Assembly (NCBI GenBank): GCA_963820955.1
Contig: CAWGCA010000032.1
Coordinates: 38,357 to 102,356, forward strand
Length of the DNA: 64,000 nucleotides
Reading direction: 5' to 3'
Source: CAWGCA01 sp963820955
GTDB taxonomy: Bacteria; Pseudomonadota; Gammaproteobacteria; Chromatiales; Chromatiaceae
In this document: one piece after another, positions 1 to 8,012 of the stretch
Layout of the letters: each line of letters opens with the position of its first letter
How positions within the stretch are numbered: position 1 is the stretch's first letter
Notes under the pieces: generated by a model
Seen by the model: only the letters and a program-made list of their open reading frames with translations
Databases searched by the model: none
What the model was told of the DNA's origin: nothing
Program-made: the position numbers and the translations under genes

Positions 1-145
1 CCGAGGCCGGGCCTTGAACAAAGGCATCGGTTTTTCCTCGGGTCCGGTTGTAGACCGCGACCCGGTAGCCGTGGTCGTTCATGTTGAGGGCCAGGTTCTG
101 GCCCATGACGGCGAGGCCGATCAATCCGATATCCGCCTGGGGCAT
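1..145 (-). CDS. gnd: 6-phosphogluconate dehydrogenase, N-terminal part (runs off the left edge)
   Basis: Only the first 48 codons are present. The reverse complement from 145 reads MPQADIGLIGLAVMGQNLAL and then LNMNDHGYRVAVYNRT. This is the hallmark Rossmann start (GLAVMGxNLxLN) of NADP-dependent decarboxylating 6-phosphogluconate dehydrogenase, the oxidative pentose phosphate enzyme that makes ribulose 5-phosphate, CO2 and NADPH. A clear AGGAG ribosome site lies just upstream of the ATG. The gene diverges from the amidotransferase gene at 311. Catalytic residues lie outside the window, so long and short Gnd forms cannot be told apart. Confidence 0.85.
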   Translation of the reverse strand, partial: MPQADIGLIGLAVMGQNLALNMNDHGYRVAVYNRTRGKTDAFVQGPAS

Positions 146-184
146 GACAGCTCCTTTCGTTAACAACAATTCAGCAGGCGTTGA

Positions 185-197
185 AGTATGGCATACT
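185..197. promoter_or_regulatory. Palindrome AGTATGgCATACT in the divergent gnd/asnO intergenic region
   Basis: A perfect 6+1+6 palindrome lies between the divergent genes, 40 bases from the gnd start and about 115 from the asnO start. It could be an operator for either gene. No regulator is recognised, so the call rests on symmetry and position only. Confidence 0.25.
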
Positions 198-310
198 TTC
201 TATGACCGGTTTAACCGCAGGCCGGCGGCACAGCCTCGTGATCCTTTGGGAGGGGTTCCCGAGGTAGGGTGAGACGTCCGGCAGCATGATTTTTAACGGG
301 GAGTTCTGAG

Positions 311-2107
311 ATGTGTGGGCTGTGCGGGGAACTGAGGTTTGACGGCCAGGCGGCGGACCTGACCGCAGTGCAGCGGATGACCGGTCGGTTGGAACGGCGC
401 GGTCCGGATCACGGTGGCAGCTACAGTGACGGACCGCTCGCCTTTGGTCATCGCCGGCTGGCCATCATCGATCTTTCCGAACACGCCAATCAGCCCATGG
501 TGGATCAGGAACTGGGGCTGGCACTGGTCTTCAACGGCACCATCTACAACTATCCACAATTGCGGGAAGAACTGCGGGCTAAGGGCTATCATTTCTTCTC
601 CGATGGCGATACCGAGGTGATCCTCAAGGCTTACCACGCCTGGGGAGAGGGGTGTGTGGAGCGTCTGCACGGGATGTTCGCCTTTGCCGTCTGGGATCAG
701 CGGGAAAAGGTCCTGTTTCTGGCCCGGGACCGGCTAGGGATCAAACCCCTCTACTATACGCGCGACGCAAACCGCTTTCGTTTTGCCTCCAGCAGTCAGG
801 CGCTGCTAGCCGGTGGCGGCGTGGATACGGCCATCGATCCGGTGGGGCTGCATCATCAGTTCACCCTGCACGCAGTGATCCCGGCACCCCACACTATCCT
901 GCAGGGAATTCGCAAGCTCTCACCGGGGCATACACTGTGGATTGATACAGCAGGGAAGCCCCGCGAGCTGGGTTACTGGCGTTTTCCCGCCACCCGTCCC
1001 GATCAGCCCTTGAGCGAAGAGCAGTGGCTGGAAGCGATCCACGACAGCCTGCGCTCGGCGGTGCAGAAACGCAATGAGATCGCCGATGTGCCGGTGGGGG
1101 TGTTGCTCTCCGGTGGTCTGGATTCAAGCCTGCTGGTGGCGCTGCTGGCGGAGACGGGGGTTTCGGATCTGCACACCTTTTCCATCGGTTTCGAGGACCA
1201 GCCGGAGGAGCAGGGTAGTGAGTTCGAGTATTCGGACCAGGTGGTGGCACGCTATGCCACCGATCACCACAAATTTCTGATCCCCAACGACGAGGTGCTG
1301 GGGCGCCTGCCGGAGGCGGTGGACGCCATGGCAGAGCCCATGTTTGGCCAGGACGCGGTGGCCTTTTACCTGCTGGGTGAACAGGTCTCCCGGAAGATCA
1401 AAGTGGTGCAGTCCGGTCAGGGGGCGGATGAGGTGTTCGGAGGTTACTTCTGGTATCCACGCATGATGGCGGAGACTGAGGGCACACCGGTGGAACGTTT
1501 TGCCAGGCATTATTTCGATCGGGATCACGAGGAGTTTCTGCATACGGTCGCGCCTGCTTATCGGGGGGAAGATCACAGCTCACGCAGGGTAGCCGAATTG
1601 CTCGCGCAGCCGGAGGCCGACAGCTTCATGGATGCGGTGTTGCGGATGGATGTCACTACCCTGATCGTGGACGATCCGGTTAAACGGGTGGATAACATGA
1701 CCATGGCCTGGGGGCTGGAGGCAAGGGTCCCGTTTCTGGATCACCAGCTGGTAGAACTGGCCGCCCGTTGCCCGCCCGAATTGAAACTGCGGGACGGTGG
1801 AAAGTATCCCCTCAAGGCGATGGCCCGGGGGCTGCTGCCGGACTCGGTCATCGACCGCCCCAAGGGTTACTTCCCGATGCCTGCCCTGAAGTATGTCCGC
1901 GGACCCTTTTTAGACTTCATGCGGGGGGTGCTGGAATCCAGCGCCTGCCGCGAACGGGGCATCTACTCCCGGGCCTATGTCGATATGCTGCTCGCAGCCC
2001 CGGAGATGCATCACACCCGGCTGCAGGGAAGCAAGCTCTGGCACCTGACGCTGCTGGAGTTCTGGTTGCAGAGAAATGTAGACCCTGTCGCCTATACTCC
2101 TGCTTGA
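311..2107 (+). CDS. asnO: AsnB-family amidotransferase, probable N-acetylglutaminylglutamine amide synthase
   Basis: This 598-residue cytoplasmic enzyme has an N-terminal class II glutaminase domain (catalytic Cys2, MCGLCGELRF) and a C-terminal asparagine synthetase domain with the PP-loop SGGLDSS near residue 267. The opening segment and the overall length match the AsnB relatives that amidate N-acetylglutaminylglutamine to the osmolyte NAGGN better than ordinary AsnB, as judged from memory of the family. The start follows a GGGGAG ribosome site. The usual partners of this enzyme, an ATP-grasp/GNAT ligase and an M42-like peptidase, are not downstream. The next gene encodes an unrelated membrane protein. 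Ordinary glutamine-dependent asparagine synthetase is the alternative. Confidence 0.75.
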   Translation: MCGLCGELRFDGQAADLTAVQRMTGRLERRGPDHGGSYSDGPLAFGHRRLAIIDLSEHANQPMVDQELGLALVFNGTIYNYPQLREELRAKGYHFFSDGDTEVILKAYHAWGEGCVERLHGMFAFAVWDQREKVLFLARDRLGIKPLYYTRDANRFRFASSSQALLAGGGVDTAIDPVGLHHQFTLHAVIPAPHTILQGIRKLSPGHTLWIDTAGKPRELGYWRFPATRPDQPLSEEQWLEAIHDSLRSAVQKRNEIADVPVGVLLSGGLDSSLLVALLAETGVSDLHTFSIGFEDQPEEQGSEFEYSDQVVARYATDHHKFLIPNDEVLGRLPEAVDAMAEPMFGQDAVAFYLLGEQVSRKIKVVQSGQGADEVFGGYFWYPRMMAETEGTPVERFARHYFDRDHEEFLHTVAPAYRGEDHSSRRVAELLAQPEADSFMDAVLRMDVTTLIVDDPVKRVDNMTMAWGLEARVPFLDHQLVELAARCPPELKLRDGGKYPLKAMARGLLPDSVIDRPKGYFPMPALKYVRGPFLDFMRGVLESSACRERGIYSRAYVDMLLAAPEMHHTRLQGSKLWHLTLLEFWLQRNVDPVAYTPA

Positions 2108-2154
2108 GCTTGCTGCTATCCAATGAACCTTTTCGTACACAGGAGTGCTGTACC

Positions 2155-2604
2155 ATGATGTCTGTTGCCATCACCCTGCATCTGTTTGCAACCATCGTCT
2201 GGGTGGGGGGAATGTTTTTCGCCCATATGGCGCTGCGGCCGGCTGCCAGCCAGCTGCTCGAGCCGCCTCAGCGGCTGCCCCTGCTGCACGGGGTCCTGGG
2301 CCGATTCTTCCCCTGGGTCTGGATCTCCATTGTGCTCATCCTGGGCAGTGGCTACTGGATCTTTCTAGGAATCCTTGGCGGTCAGGCGGCGCTGCATGTC
2401 CATCTGATGCAGGGTACCGGCCTGTTGATGGTGGCTATTTTCTGTTTCATCTATTTTGTGCCCTACCGCCGGATGGGAACGGCCTTAAAGTCGGGAGATC
2501 TGCCGGTGGCCGGTGCCCGGATGGCACTTATCCGTCGCCTCATTGGCATCAACTTGATTCTCGGTCTGGGCACTGCACTGCTGGGGGTAGCAAGGCCGTT
2601 TTGA
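2155..2604 (+). CDS. CopD-like small polytopic membrane protein
   Basis: This 149-residue protein has four predicted membrane segments: about 5-25, 50-70, 85-105 and 125-145. It starts MMSVAITLHLFATIVWVGGM. The HLFATIVWVGGMFF segment with its His, and the later His-containing helices, resemble the small CopD-family proteins of proteobacteria. These are linked to copper handling but have no settled biochemical role. The ATG at 2155 has an AGGAG ribosome site about nine bases upstream. The reading frame is open further upstream, but that part lies inside the amidotransferase gene. It stands just ahead of a long copper-related gene run, which fits a metal role. This link is inferred. Confidence 0.6.
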   Translation: MMSVAITLHLFATIVWVGGMFFAHMALRPAASQLLEPPQRLPLLHGVLGRFFPWVWISIVLILGSGYWIFLGILGGQAALHVHLMQGTGLLMVAIFCFIYFVPYRRMGTALKSGDLPVAGARMALIRRLIGINLILGLGTALLGVARPF

Positions 2605-2763
2605 CGCGCCTGTCTGTTTCTACCCTGCTTTTTATGCTGTTTGCTTTGCTGCGAATTTCGTTTACTCCAATTCCGCTTTATCGGTCACTGTTGTCTGTTG
2701 CGCTGCGACTGCCTCCATCACGCTGATTGGAAATGATGAGAGGGGGTGACTACAATCCGTCCC

Positions 2764-3105
2764 ATGCAGCGGCCACTGAATCCCAGATATTTACTAAGGA
2801 AATCCGATATCGCTTTCGTCCTTATCGCTCTATTGATACTCCTGGTGGTTGCAACCCAGGGCCATGCCTATTATGGGCGTCTGCATTCAAAGTCGGCGCT
2901 GGATATGAAACAGGCCTTGGTTCGAAAACTTGGGCTGACCGACCTTTGTCTCTTCACCGAGGCCCGTTATACACGTCATTTGTCCCAGGCAGATCTGCAC
3001 ACCGCTTTTCAGGATCACCCCATGTCACTGGAGCACTTCCCGTCGGGGTCCCTGCTGGCGCCGCCTCAACTTTTAAAGCGAAAGTATGAAAAACTGGTTC
3101 CTTAA
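2764..3105 (+). CDS. Hypothetical single-pass membrane protein, first gene of the ABC cluster
   Basis: About 113 residues, with an N-terminal hydrophobic segment (roughly residues 14-32, FVLIALLILLVVA) followed by a soluble tail of about 80 residues that would face the periplasm. The family is not recognised. Its 3' end overlaps the permease gene start by 20 bases, which argues for translational coupling and a shared function. The start is uncertain. An in-frame GTG at 2746 would add six residues, and neither start has a well-placed ribosome site. It could be an accessory subunit for the FtsX-type permease that follows. Confidence 0.5.
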   Translation: MQRPLNPRYLLRKSDIAFVLIALLILLVVATQGHAYYGRLHSKSALDMKQALVRKLGLTDLCLFTEARYTRHLSQADLHTAFQDHPMSLEHFPSGSLLAPPQLLKRKYEKLVP

Positions 3106-4219
3106 GCAGCGTTATCTGATCGATTACACGCTTGCCGCGCTGCTTCGCCGCAAGGGAAAAAATCTGAGTCTGCTGGCGGTCTATACCCTGGTGGTCTTTC
3201 TTCTGGTGTCGGTAATGCTGTTCAGCCACTCCATAAAGCAGGAGGCAAGTCATCTACTGCAGGCGGCCCCCGAACTGGTGGTACAGCGTATGGTGGCAGG
3301 TCGCCATGATCTCGTGCCGGCGGCTTACGTAGAGAAGCTGGGACAGATACGCGGGGTCCAGAGGATAGAAGGCCGGTTATGGGGTTACTTTTTTGATCCG
3401 GTCGTTTCAGCCAACTATACCTTCATGGTCCAAAGCGATGAGCAACTGCCGGCAGGGTACATTGTAGTCGGCGACGCTATCGCCAGGACTCGTGGCGCCA
3501 GTCGAGGTGACGTGCTCTCGTTTCGAGGTTACAACGGCCAGCTGTTCTCCTTTACCATCGACCACACGCTGAGTCACGATTCAGGACTGGTGAGTGCCGA
3601 TCTGGTGCTGCTGAACGAGCAGGATTTCCGGGGTTTTTTTGGCATTGCGGACGGTCAGTTTACTGATATAGCACTCACTGTGCGCAACGCGCGGGAGGTG
3701 CGCAAGGTGGCGGAAAAGGTGGCCCTGGCCCTGCCCGATACACGCCCCATCATGCGGGATGAAATTCTGCGCACCTACGAATCCATATTCAACTGGCGCG
3801 AGGGGATGATCCTGGTACTGCTGGTCGGCGGTGTGCTGGCCTTTGTCATCTTTGCCTGGGAGAAGGCCTCCGGACTGAGCGCCGAGGAGCGGCGGGAGAT
3901 CGGTATTCTAAAGGCGGTGGGCTGGGAGACATCGGACATTATAAGAATGAAATTCTGGGAGGGTTTCCTGATTTCGCTCACCGCTTTTCTGTGCGGGTAT
4001 CTGCTGGCCTATGGCCACATCTTTTTCTTCTCCTCGGCCCTGTTTGCTCAGGTGCTCAAGGGCTGGGCCGTGCTCTATCCAAGTTTCGCCCTGGTGCCCT
4101 ATGTTGATGGACTACAGATCGCAACGCTGCTGTTTCTTACGGTCTTTCCCTATGCCGCTGCCACGGTGGTACCTATCTGGCGTGCTGCTATCAGCGATCC
4201 GGATACGGTGATGCGTTGA
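3086..4219 (+). CDS. FtsX/MacB-type ABC transporter permease
   Basis: A 377-residue inner-membrane protein with the layout of the MacB/LolC/FtsX superfamily. One N-terminal membrane helix (about 27-48) is followed by a large periplasmic domain (about 50-235) and three C-terminal helices (about 240-260, 290-315 and 345-365). The cytoplasmic loop after helix 2 (ERREIGILKAVGW) is the coupling segment typical of FtsX permeases. Such transporters work by mechanotransmission rather than by classical channel transport. The ATPase gene follows after four bases. Similar permease/ATPase pairs occur next to NosL genes in other bacteria, from memory, and two NosL genes lie downstream here. Substrate unknown; a link to copper or thiol delivery is inferred. 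Confidence 0.85.
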   Translation: MKNWFLKQRYLIDYTLAALLRRKGKNLSLLAVYTLVVFLLVSVMLFSHSIKQEASHLLQAAPELVVQRMVAGRHDLVPAAYVEKLGQIRGVQRIEGRLWGYFFDPVVSANYTFMVQSDEQLPAGYIVVGDAIARTRGASRGDVLSFRGYNGQLFSFTIDHTLSHDSGLVSADLVLLNEQDFRGFFGIADGQFTDIALTVRNAREVRKVAEKVALALPDTRPIMRDEILRTYESIFNWREGMILVLLVGGVLAFVIFAWEKASGLSAEERREIGILKAVGWETSDIIRMKFWEGFLISLTAFLCGYLLAYGHIFFFSSALFAQVLKGWAVLYPSFALVPYVDGLQIATLLFLTVFPYAAATVVPIWRAAISDPDTVMR

Positions 4220-4223
4220 GACC

Positions 4224-4892
4224 ATGATCGAACTGCGCGCTATCCGCAAGGTGTTCAATCAGGGCAGGCACAACGAGTTCTGTGCCCTCCACGACGTGGA
4301 TCTCAGCATCGGTGAGAATCAGGTGACGGTGCTGCGTGGACCCAGTGGCTCGGGAAAGACCACCCTGCTCAGCATCATCGGCTGTCTGTCCCGTCCGACT
4401 AGTGGCCGTGTCAGCCTGCAACAACGGGACATCTCCGGATTCAGTGAGCGTTTTCTGACCGATATCCGGCGTCACACCTTTGGCTTCGTGTTTCAGCAGT
4501 TCAATCTGATCAAAGGCATCAGTGTACTGGAAAACGTCATGACCCCGGCCTATCCGCTGGGCCTGGACTATGCGGAGCTGCGGCAGCGGGCCCTGGCACT
4601 GCTCGAACAGATGCAGCTCGGCCACCGGGCCTCGGCCCCGGTAGAGTGGCTTTCCGGGGGGGAGGCACAACGGGCCGCCATCGCCAGGGCGCTGATCAAC
4701 GATCCACAGGTCATTATTGCGGATGAACCTACCGCAAACCTCGACACCCATCTGTCAAAGCGGTTTCTGGAGATCGCGGAACGGCTGCGCGAGCGGGGCA
4801 AAACCCTGCTGTTGACCAGCCACGACCCCCTGGTCTGTGAATCGGCGGTAGTGGACCGGGTGGTTGAGATGCGTGATGGAAGATTAGTTTAG
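4224..4892 (+). CDS. ABC transporter ATP-binding protein (LolD/MacB type)
   Basis: A 222-residue cytoplasmic ATPase with Walker A GPSGSGKTT (about residues 36-44), signature LSGGEAQR, Walker B VIIADEPTANLD and the switch His in LLLTSHD. These are the features of the LolD/MacB/FtsE subfamily that pairs with FtsX-type permeases, here the gene directly upstream. Its stop codon overlaps the GTG start of the next gene by one base, so the operon continues. All nucleotide-binding motifs are intact, so the transporter should be active. Confidence 0.9.
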   Translation: MIELRAIRKVFNQGRHNEFCALHDVDLSIGENQVTVLRGPSGSGKTTLLSIIGCLSRPTSGRVSLQQRDISGFSERFLTDIRRHTFGFVFQQFNLIKGISVLENVMTPAYPLGLDYAELRQRALALLEQMQLGHRASAPVEWLSGGEAQRAAIARALINDPQVIIADEPTANLDTHLSKRFLEIAERLRERGKTLLLTSHDPLVCESAVVDRVVEMRDGRLV

Positions 4893-5893
4893 TGCTGCTC
4901 AACCCCGCCATTATCGCCCTGCTGATCGCCTCGCTGGTGTCCCTGCTGATGATCGGCTGGTCTTCCCTGTTCGGTTGGCAGGTATTGCGCAACTGGGATA
5001 TTCGCAGCGGCAGCGAGGGCCAGTTAATTCTTGAGCGGCGTACCTACCTGGTCTCTACCCTGTTGAGCTTCGTCTTTGCCGTCCAGGCGATCAGTCTGCT
5101 GCTGTTTATCTTTAACGCAGAGCAGATGTCGTCCCTGTTTGTTGGCGCCATGTGCGCCGTTGGAACCCTGAATGTCAATCCCTACGGCATGCCCACGCTG
5201 CTGATCAAGATAGTGGTTTTCTTCCTGGCCGCGATCTGGCTGGTAATCAACCAGCTGGATACCCGCGGTTACGATTATCCCCTGACCCGCCACAAATACC
5301 GTCTGCTGCTTGCCATAACACCGTTCGTCGCGCTGGAGGCCTATCTGCAGCTGCAGTATTTCCTGGGACTGGATGCCGATGTGATCACCTCCTGCTGCGG
5401 CAGTCTGTTTGGCGGTGAGCGGGAGACCCTGGCCACAGAGCTTGCCGGGCTTCCCCCATTGCCCGCCATGTTTGGTTTCTACATCATAATAGGGCTTACC
5501 ATCGCCTCGGCGCTCTGGTATCAGCGCCGGCGCACCGGCGGCTATCTGCTGGCCGGAATGAGTGCGCTGGGATTCGCCGCCTCGATCGTGGCGATAGTGT
5601 CGTTCCTCTCGCTCTATATCTACGAACATCCCCATCACCACTGCCCGTTCTGTGTCCTCCAGGGGGAGTACCACTTTCAGGGTTACCTGCTTTATATCCC
5701 CCTGTTTGCGGCTACCGCCCTGGGTTTGGGGGTTGGCGTCATTCAACCTTTTAAGCAAGTAGCGAGTCTGCGTGAGGTCGCGCCGGTCATGGCCAGGCGC
5801 CTGGGGCTGGCTGCCCTGGCGCTGTTTCTGTTTTTTACTTTGTGGACTATCCTGGCGATCTGGAATTCTAATCTGAGGTTGATCGGAGCATGA
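4892..5893 (+). CDS. Polytopic membrane protein with conserved-looking Cys/His motifs
   Basis: A 333-residue protein with about eight hydrophobic segments and a GTG start that overlaps the ATPase stop codon. I do not recognise a characterised family. Notable residues are Cys88 in a GAMCAVGTLN segment, the pair Cys168-Cys169, and a cluster His246, His248-250, Cys251 and Cys254 (HPHHHCPFC) in a loop between helices. The CPFCVLQ segment resembles the CxxC of VKOR-like disulfide enzymes, and the His run could bind copper. The next gene overlaps it by four bases and encodes a TlpA-like thioredoxin, so a membrane redox or metal-handling role with that partner is plausible. This is inferred from residues and context only. 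Confidence 0.75.
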   Translation: MLLNPAIIALLIASLVSLLMIGWSSLFGWQVLRNWDIRSGSEGQLILERRTYLVSTLLSFVFAVQAISLLLFIFNAEQMSSLFVGAMCAVGTLNVNPYGMPTLLIKIVVFFLAAIWLVINQLDTRGYDYPLTRHKYRLLLAITPFVALEAYLQLQYFLGLDADVITSCCGSLFGGERETLATELAGLPPLPAMFGFYIIIGLTIASALWYQRRRTGGYLLAGMSALGFAASIVAIVSFLSLYIYEHPHHHCPFCVLQGEYHFQGYLLYIPLFAATALGLGVGVIQPFKQVASLREVAPVMARRLGLAALALFLFFTLWTILAIWNSNLRLIGA

Positions 5894-6405
5894 AAACAAC
5901 GGCAATCATCCCTGATCTGAGACTCCTGGCCGTGACCGGCCTGCTGGTATTGTTGTTGGCGGCCTGCGGCGAACCCGCGCCGCGACTGCAGGCCGGTGAC
6001 CCGGCACCGCAGTTTAAGATCGAGACCCTGGATGGACGTCTGTTGGACTTTCCCGCCGACCTTAAAGGCAAGGTGGTGGCGGTGCGTTTCTGGGCTGACT
6101 GGTGCCGTTTCTGTAAAGATGAAATGAACGATATCGAACCCGTTTACCAGCAATACAGGGACCGGGGTATGGAGGTGATCGCTATCAACGTCGGTCAGAG
6201 CAGGAACGTGGCGCAGCGCTTCGTGGACAAACTGAACACCAGCTACACTATTGGACTTGATGAAGAGTCGGTGGCCGCCCGCAGTTACGGGGTCATCGGA
6301 TTGCCCACTACTTTCTTCGTTGATCGCGACGGTAAGGTGCAGCGTAAGATTCTGGGGGAATCCGAGGTGGAGACTTTCACTCGTGCGACTACGGAACTGC
6401 TCTGA
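5890..6405 (+). CDS. TlpA/ResA-like thioredoxin-fold lipoprotein
   Basis: A 171-residue protein with a lipoprotein signal ending LLAAC (lipidated Cys26) and a redoxin/TlpA domain. The active site is W71-C72-R-F-C75, and a cis-Pro segment GLPTTFFVD follows near residue 138. Family members reduce disulfides in periplasmic proteins, for example apocytochromes or the CuA centre and its chaperones. The ATG overlaps the preceding membrane protein stop (ATGA). This places it in the ABC operon and suggests that it reduces cysteines of a membrane or copper-carrier protein made from the same transcript. Confidence 0.88.
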   Translation: MKTTAIIPDLRLLAVTGLLVLLLAACGEPAPRLQAGDPAPQFKIETLDGRLLDFPADLKGKVVAVRFWADWCRFCKDEMNDIEPVYQQYRDRGMEVIAINVGQSRNVAQRFVDKLNTSYTIGLDEESVAARSYGVIGLPTTFFVDRDGKVQRKILGESEVETFTRATTELL

Positions 6406-6429
6406 CCAGCAGCCAAGGTGAAAGAGCCT

Positions 6430-6606
6430 ATGCAGAACAACAGTGCGTGTGATCTTTGCGGCCTGCCGGTAGGGGCGGCAACCTATACCCTGTATACCGT
6501 CACCAAGCAGGCCAAACACTTCTGTTGTGACGGCTGCAAGGGCATTTATCAGATGCTGCACGAGGATCAGGTGATGGACGAGAACAGAACGAAAGAACCC
6601 AATTGA
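6430..6606 (+). CDS. Small Cys-rich metal-binding protein (P-type ATPase metal-binding domain type)
   Basis: 58 residues with CDLC near the N terminus (Cys7, Cys10) and FCCDGC (Cys32, Cys33, Cys36). This matches the short domain often fused to the N terminus of cation-transporting P-type ATPases (CxxCGLP...FCCxGC). Here it is a free-standing protein, and the P-type ATPase at 8013 lacks this domain, so it may deliver or gate metal in trans. The ATG at 6430 is preferred because AAGGTGA lies eight to ten bases upstream. A GTG at 6418 would add four residues. Confidence 0.8.
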   Translation: MQNNSACDLCGLPVGAATYTLYTVTKQAKHFCCDGCKGIYQMLHEDQVMDENRTKEPN

Positions 6607-6703
6607 CGGGGACAAGCAGAGACAATACAGGTATATTCTGGATACGGATCGGTTGAACCGGGTGGAAGCAGCGGCTGAGATCACCAATAGACCGGCAGCC
6701 GCA

Positions 6704-6723
6704 TTATTGATAATGAGAATAAA
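6704..6723 (+). promoter_or_regulatory. Candidate Fur-like site, TTGATAATGAGAAT
   Basis: Fourteen bases inside this stretch match the left part of a classical Fur box (GATAATGAGAAT), while the right half-site is poor. It lies about 50 bases upstream of the start of the His-rich protein. The same bases could serve as an AT-rich promoter element. Confidence 0.25.
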
Positions 6724-6773
6724 CACCCCATCAACTTGAAGATGCATTGACACCAGACGAGGCGGAGTTAAAT

Positions 6774-7118
6774 ATGGCCCATTCACACGGATCACATGGC
6801 TCAGGGGGAAGCGGCGGCGGCCACGATCACCACGGTGGTCATGGTCTGGCATCAACAGCGGCGGCGGCAGGGGCCGCTGCTGCATGTACTCATACCGGGA
6901 GGGGAATGATGAGCAATTTTTTTAAACGTCCGCTGGTGTTGCTTAGCATCGGTGCTGTCGCCGGGTTTTACGCTCACAAATACCGTAAGGAGATCATCGC
7001 CGCCGGGACCAAGTACTCAGAGGTCGGAAAGGACTTCGTTCTACAGCAGAAAGAGAGCCTTGAGGACCTGGTAGCGGAGGCGCAGGAGGACGCTGAAGAG
7101 GACACCGCTAAAGAGTAA
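6774..7118 (+). CDS. His/Gly-rich membrane-anchored protein
   Basis: 114 residues. The N-terminal 25 or so residues are almost only His, Gly and Ser (MAHSHGSHGSGGSGGGHDHH), a pattern expected to bind soft or borderline metals such as copper or nickel. An Ala-rich stretch, one membrane helix (about 50-66, PLVLLSIGAVAGFYA) and an amphipathic acidic C terminus (about 75-114) follow. The ATG at 6774 is chosen for the GGAG ribosome site eight bases upstream. An in-frame TTG at 6747 is unlikely. The family is not recognised. It lies between the Cys-rich protein and the copper ATPase, so metal buffering at the membrane is a reasonable inference. Confidence 0.7.
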   Translation: MAHSHGSHGSGGSGGGHDHHGGHGLASTAAAAGAAAACTHTGRGMMSNFFKRPLVLLSIGAVAGFYAHKYRKEIIAAGTKYSEVGKDFVLQQKESLEDLVAEAQEDAEEDTAKE

Positions 7119-7287
7119 AGTTTGGCCTTGGGGCCGGACATTCGTTTGTTTTGAGTGCGGGTTTTATGTCGACGTTTGACTGCCTGCTTGGACCAGATCA
7201 TCCGGTCGATGCTGCAATTGCTGTTTGACGTTTTTCATGACCCCGTGATCTTGACTTTTTAAAGCTGGTCGTTTGTCAGTAGCCGCC

Positions 7288-7929
7288 ATGTCCATACAAA
7301 AACAGATTTTTCTGCGTTACCGCTCCGCCAACCATCTTCGGTTTCAACTGCCGGCGGACATCTGTGCCGGCGGATCGGCCGAGGCACTGCAGGGTGAGTT
7401 GCATCGCATCGAAGGTGTCTACCGGGTGACCCTTTACCGTCGCCAGTGCAAACTATCCATCCGTTTTTTTGACACGGCAACCGATGCTTCCCAGGTGTTG
7501 AAACAGATGTACCAGATCCTGGGCGAGCTGATAGAGGAAGGGGTGGTCCGGAAACACGCCGCTAAAACCGACGCGACCGCGTCCTCCTCGAAGGCTCGGC
7601 CCAAAAGGCATCGGCCACGGCGGAAGATCAAGCAGTCTCGGCTGACCGATTGGCTCCGTGGCAAGATTCAGGAGGGAAGAGAGACGGTTACGGCACTCAA
7701 GGTGCTGGCAAAAAGAGGGGGTGGAAAGAATGCCCCTGCCTTTCTGCAGAATCCGGAGAACGCAGCCTTCGAGTTCGCCAACGACGTACTGGTATTCTAT
7801 CTCATCAAGAGCCATTGGCAGCGTATCGTCCACGAGTGGCTCCCCAACCCGCTACGCCATCGTTATGAATGGCTGGCGGTGATCTATATGACTTACCTCT
7901 GGGTGCGTTGGCGGCACAGCAAGGATTAG
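7288..7929 (+). CDS. HMA_2-like domain protein with C-terminal membrane-associated region
   Basis: About 213 residues. The first 80 or so (KQIFLRYRSANHLRFQLPAD...YRRQCKLSIRF) have the beta-alpha-beta spacing of a ferredoxin-like heavy-metal-associated domain but lack the CxxC metal site. A basic linker (KARPKRHRPRRKIK) follows, then a helical region ending in WLAVIYMTYLWVRWRH, probably membrane-associated. I take the ATG at 7288; an in-frame TTG at 7273 is less likely. Similar CxxC-less domains occur at the N terminus of the ATPase at 8013 and in the protein at 12573, so the three may interact. Function unknown. Confidence 0.65.
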   Translation: MSIQKQIFLRYRSANHLRFQLPADICAGGSAEALQGELHRIEGVYRVTLYRRQCKLSIRFFDTATDASQVLKQMYQILGELIEEGVVRKHAAKTDATASSSKARPKRHRPRRKIKQSRLTDWLRGKIQEGRETVTALKVLAKRGGGKNAPAFLQNPENAAFEFANDVLVFYLIKSHWQRIVHEWLPNPLRHRYEWLAVIYMTYLWVRWRHSKD

Positions 7930-8012
7930 TGCTGTATCTAGCGGCAACAAATCAAGGCAGGAGTGGTGTTTTTCTTGGATCCAGGTAACGTCGAGAACGA
8001 TCAGGATTACTA

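Noticed and set aside
5743..6885. A 380-codon minus-strand frame opposite the TlpA-like gene and its neighbours
   Set aside because: It runs across three supported plus-strand genes with overlapping starts and shows no family similarity.
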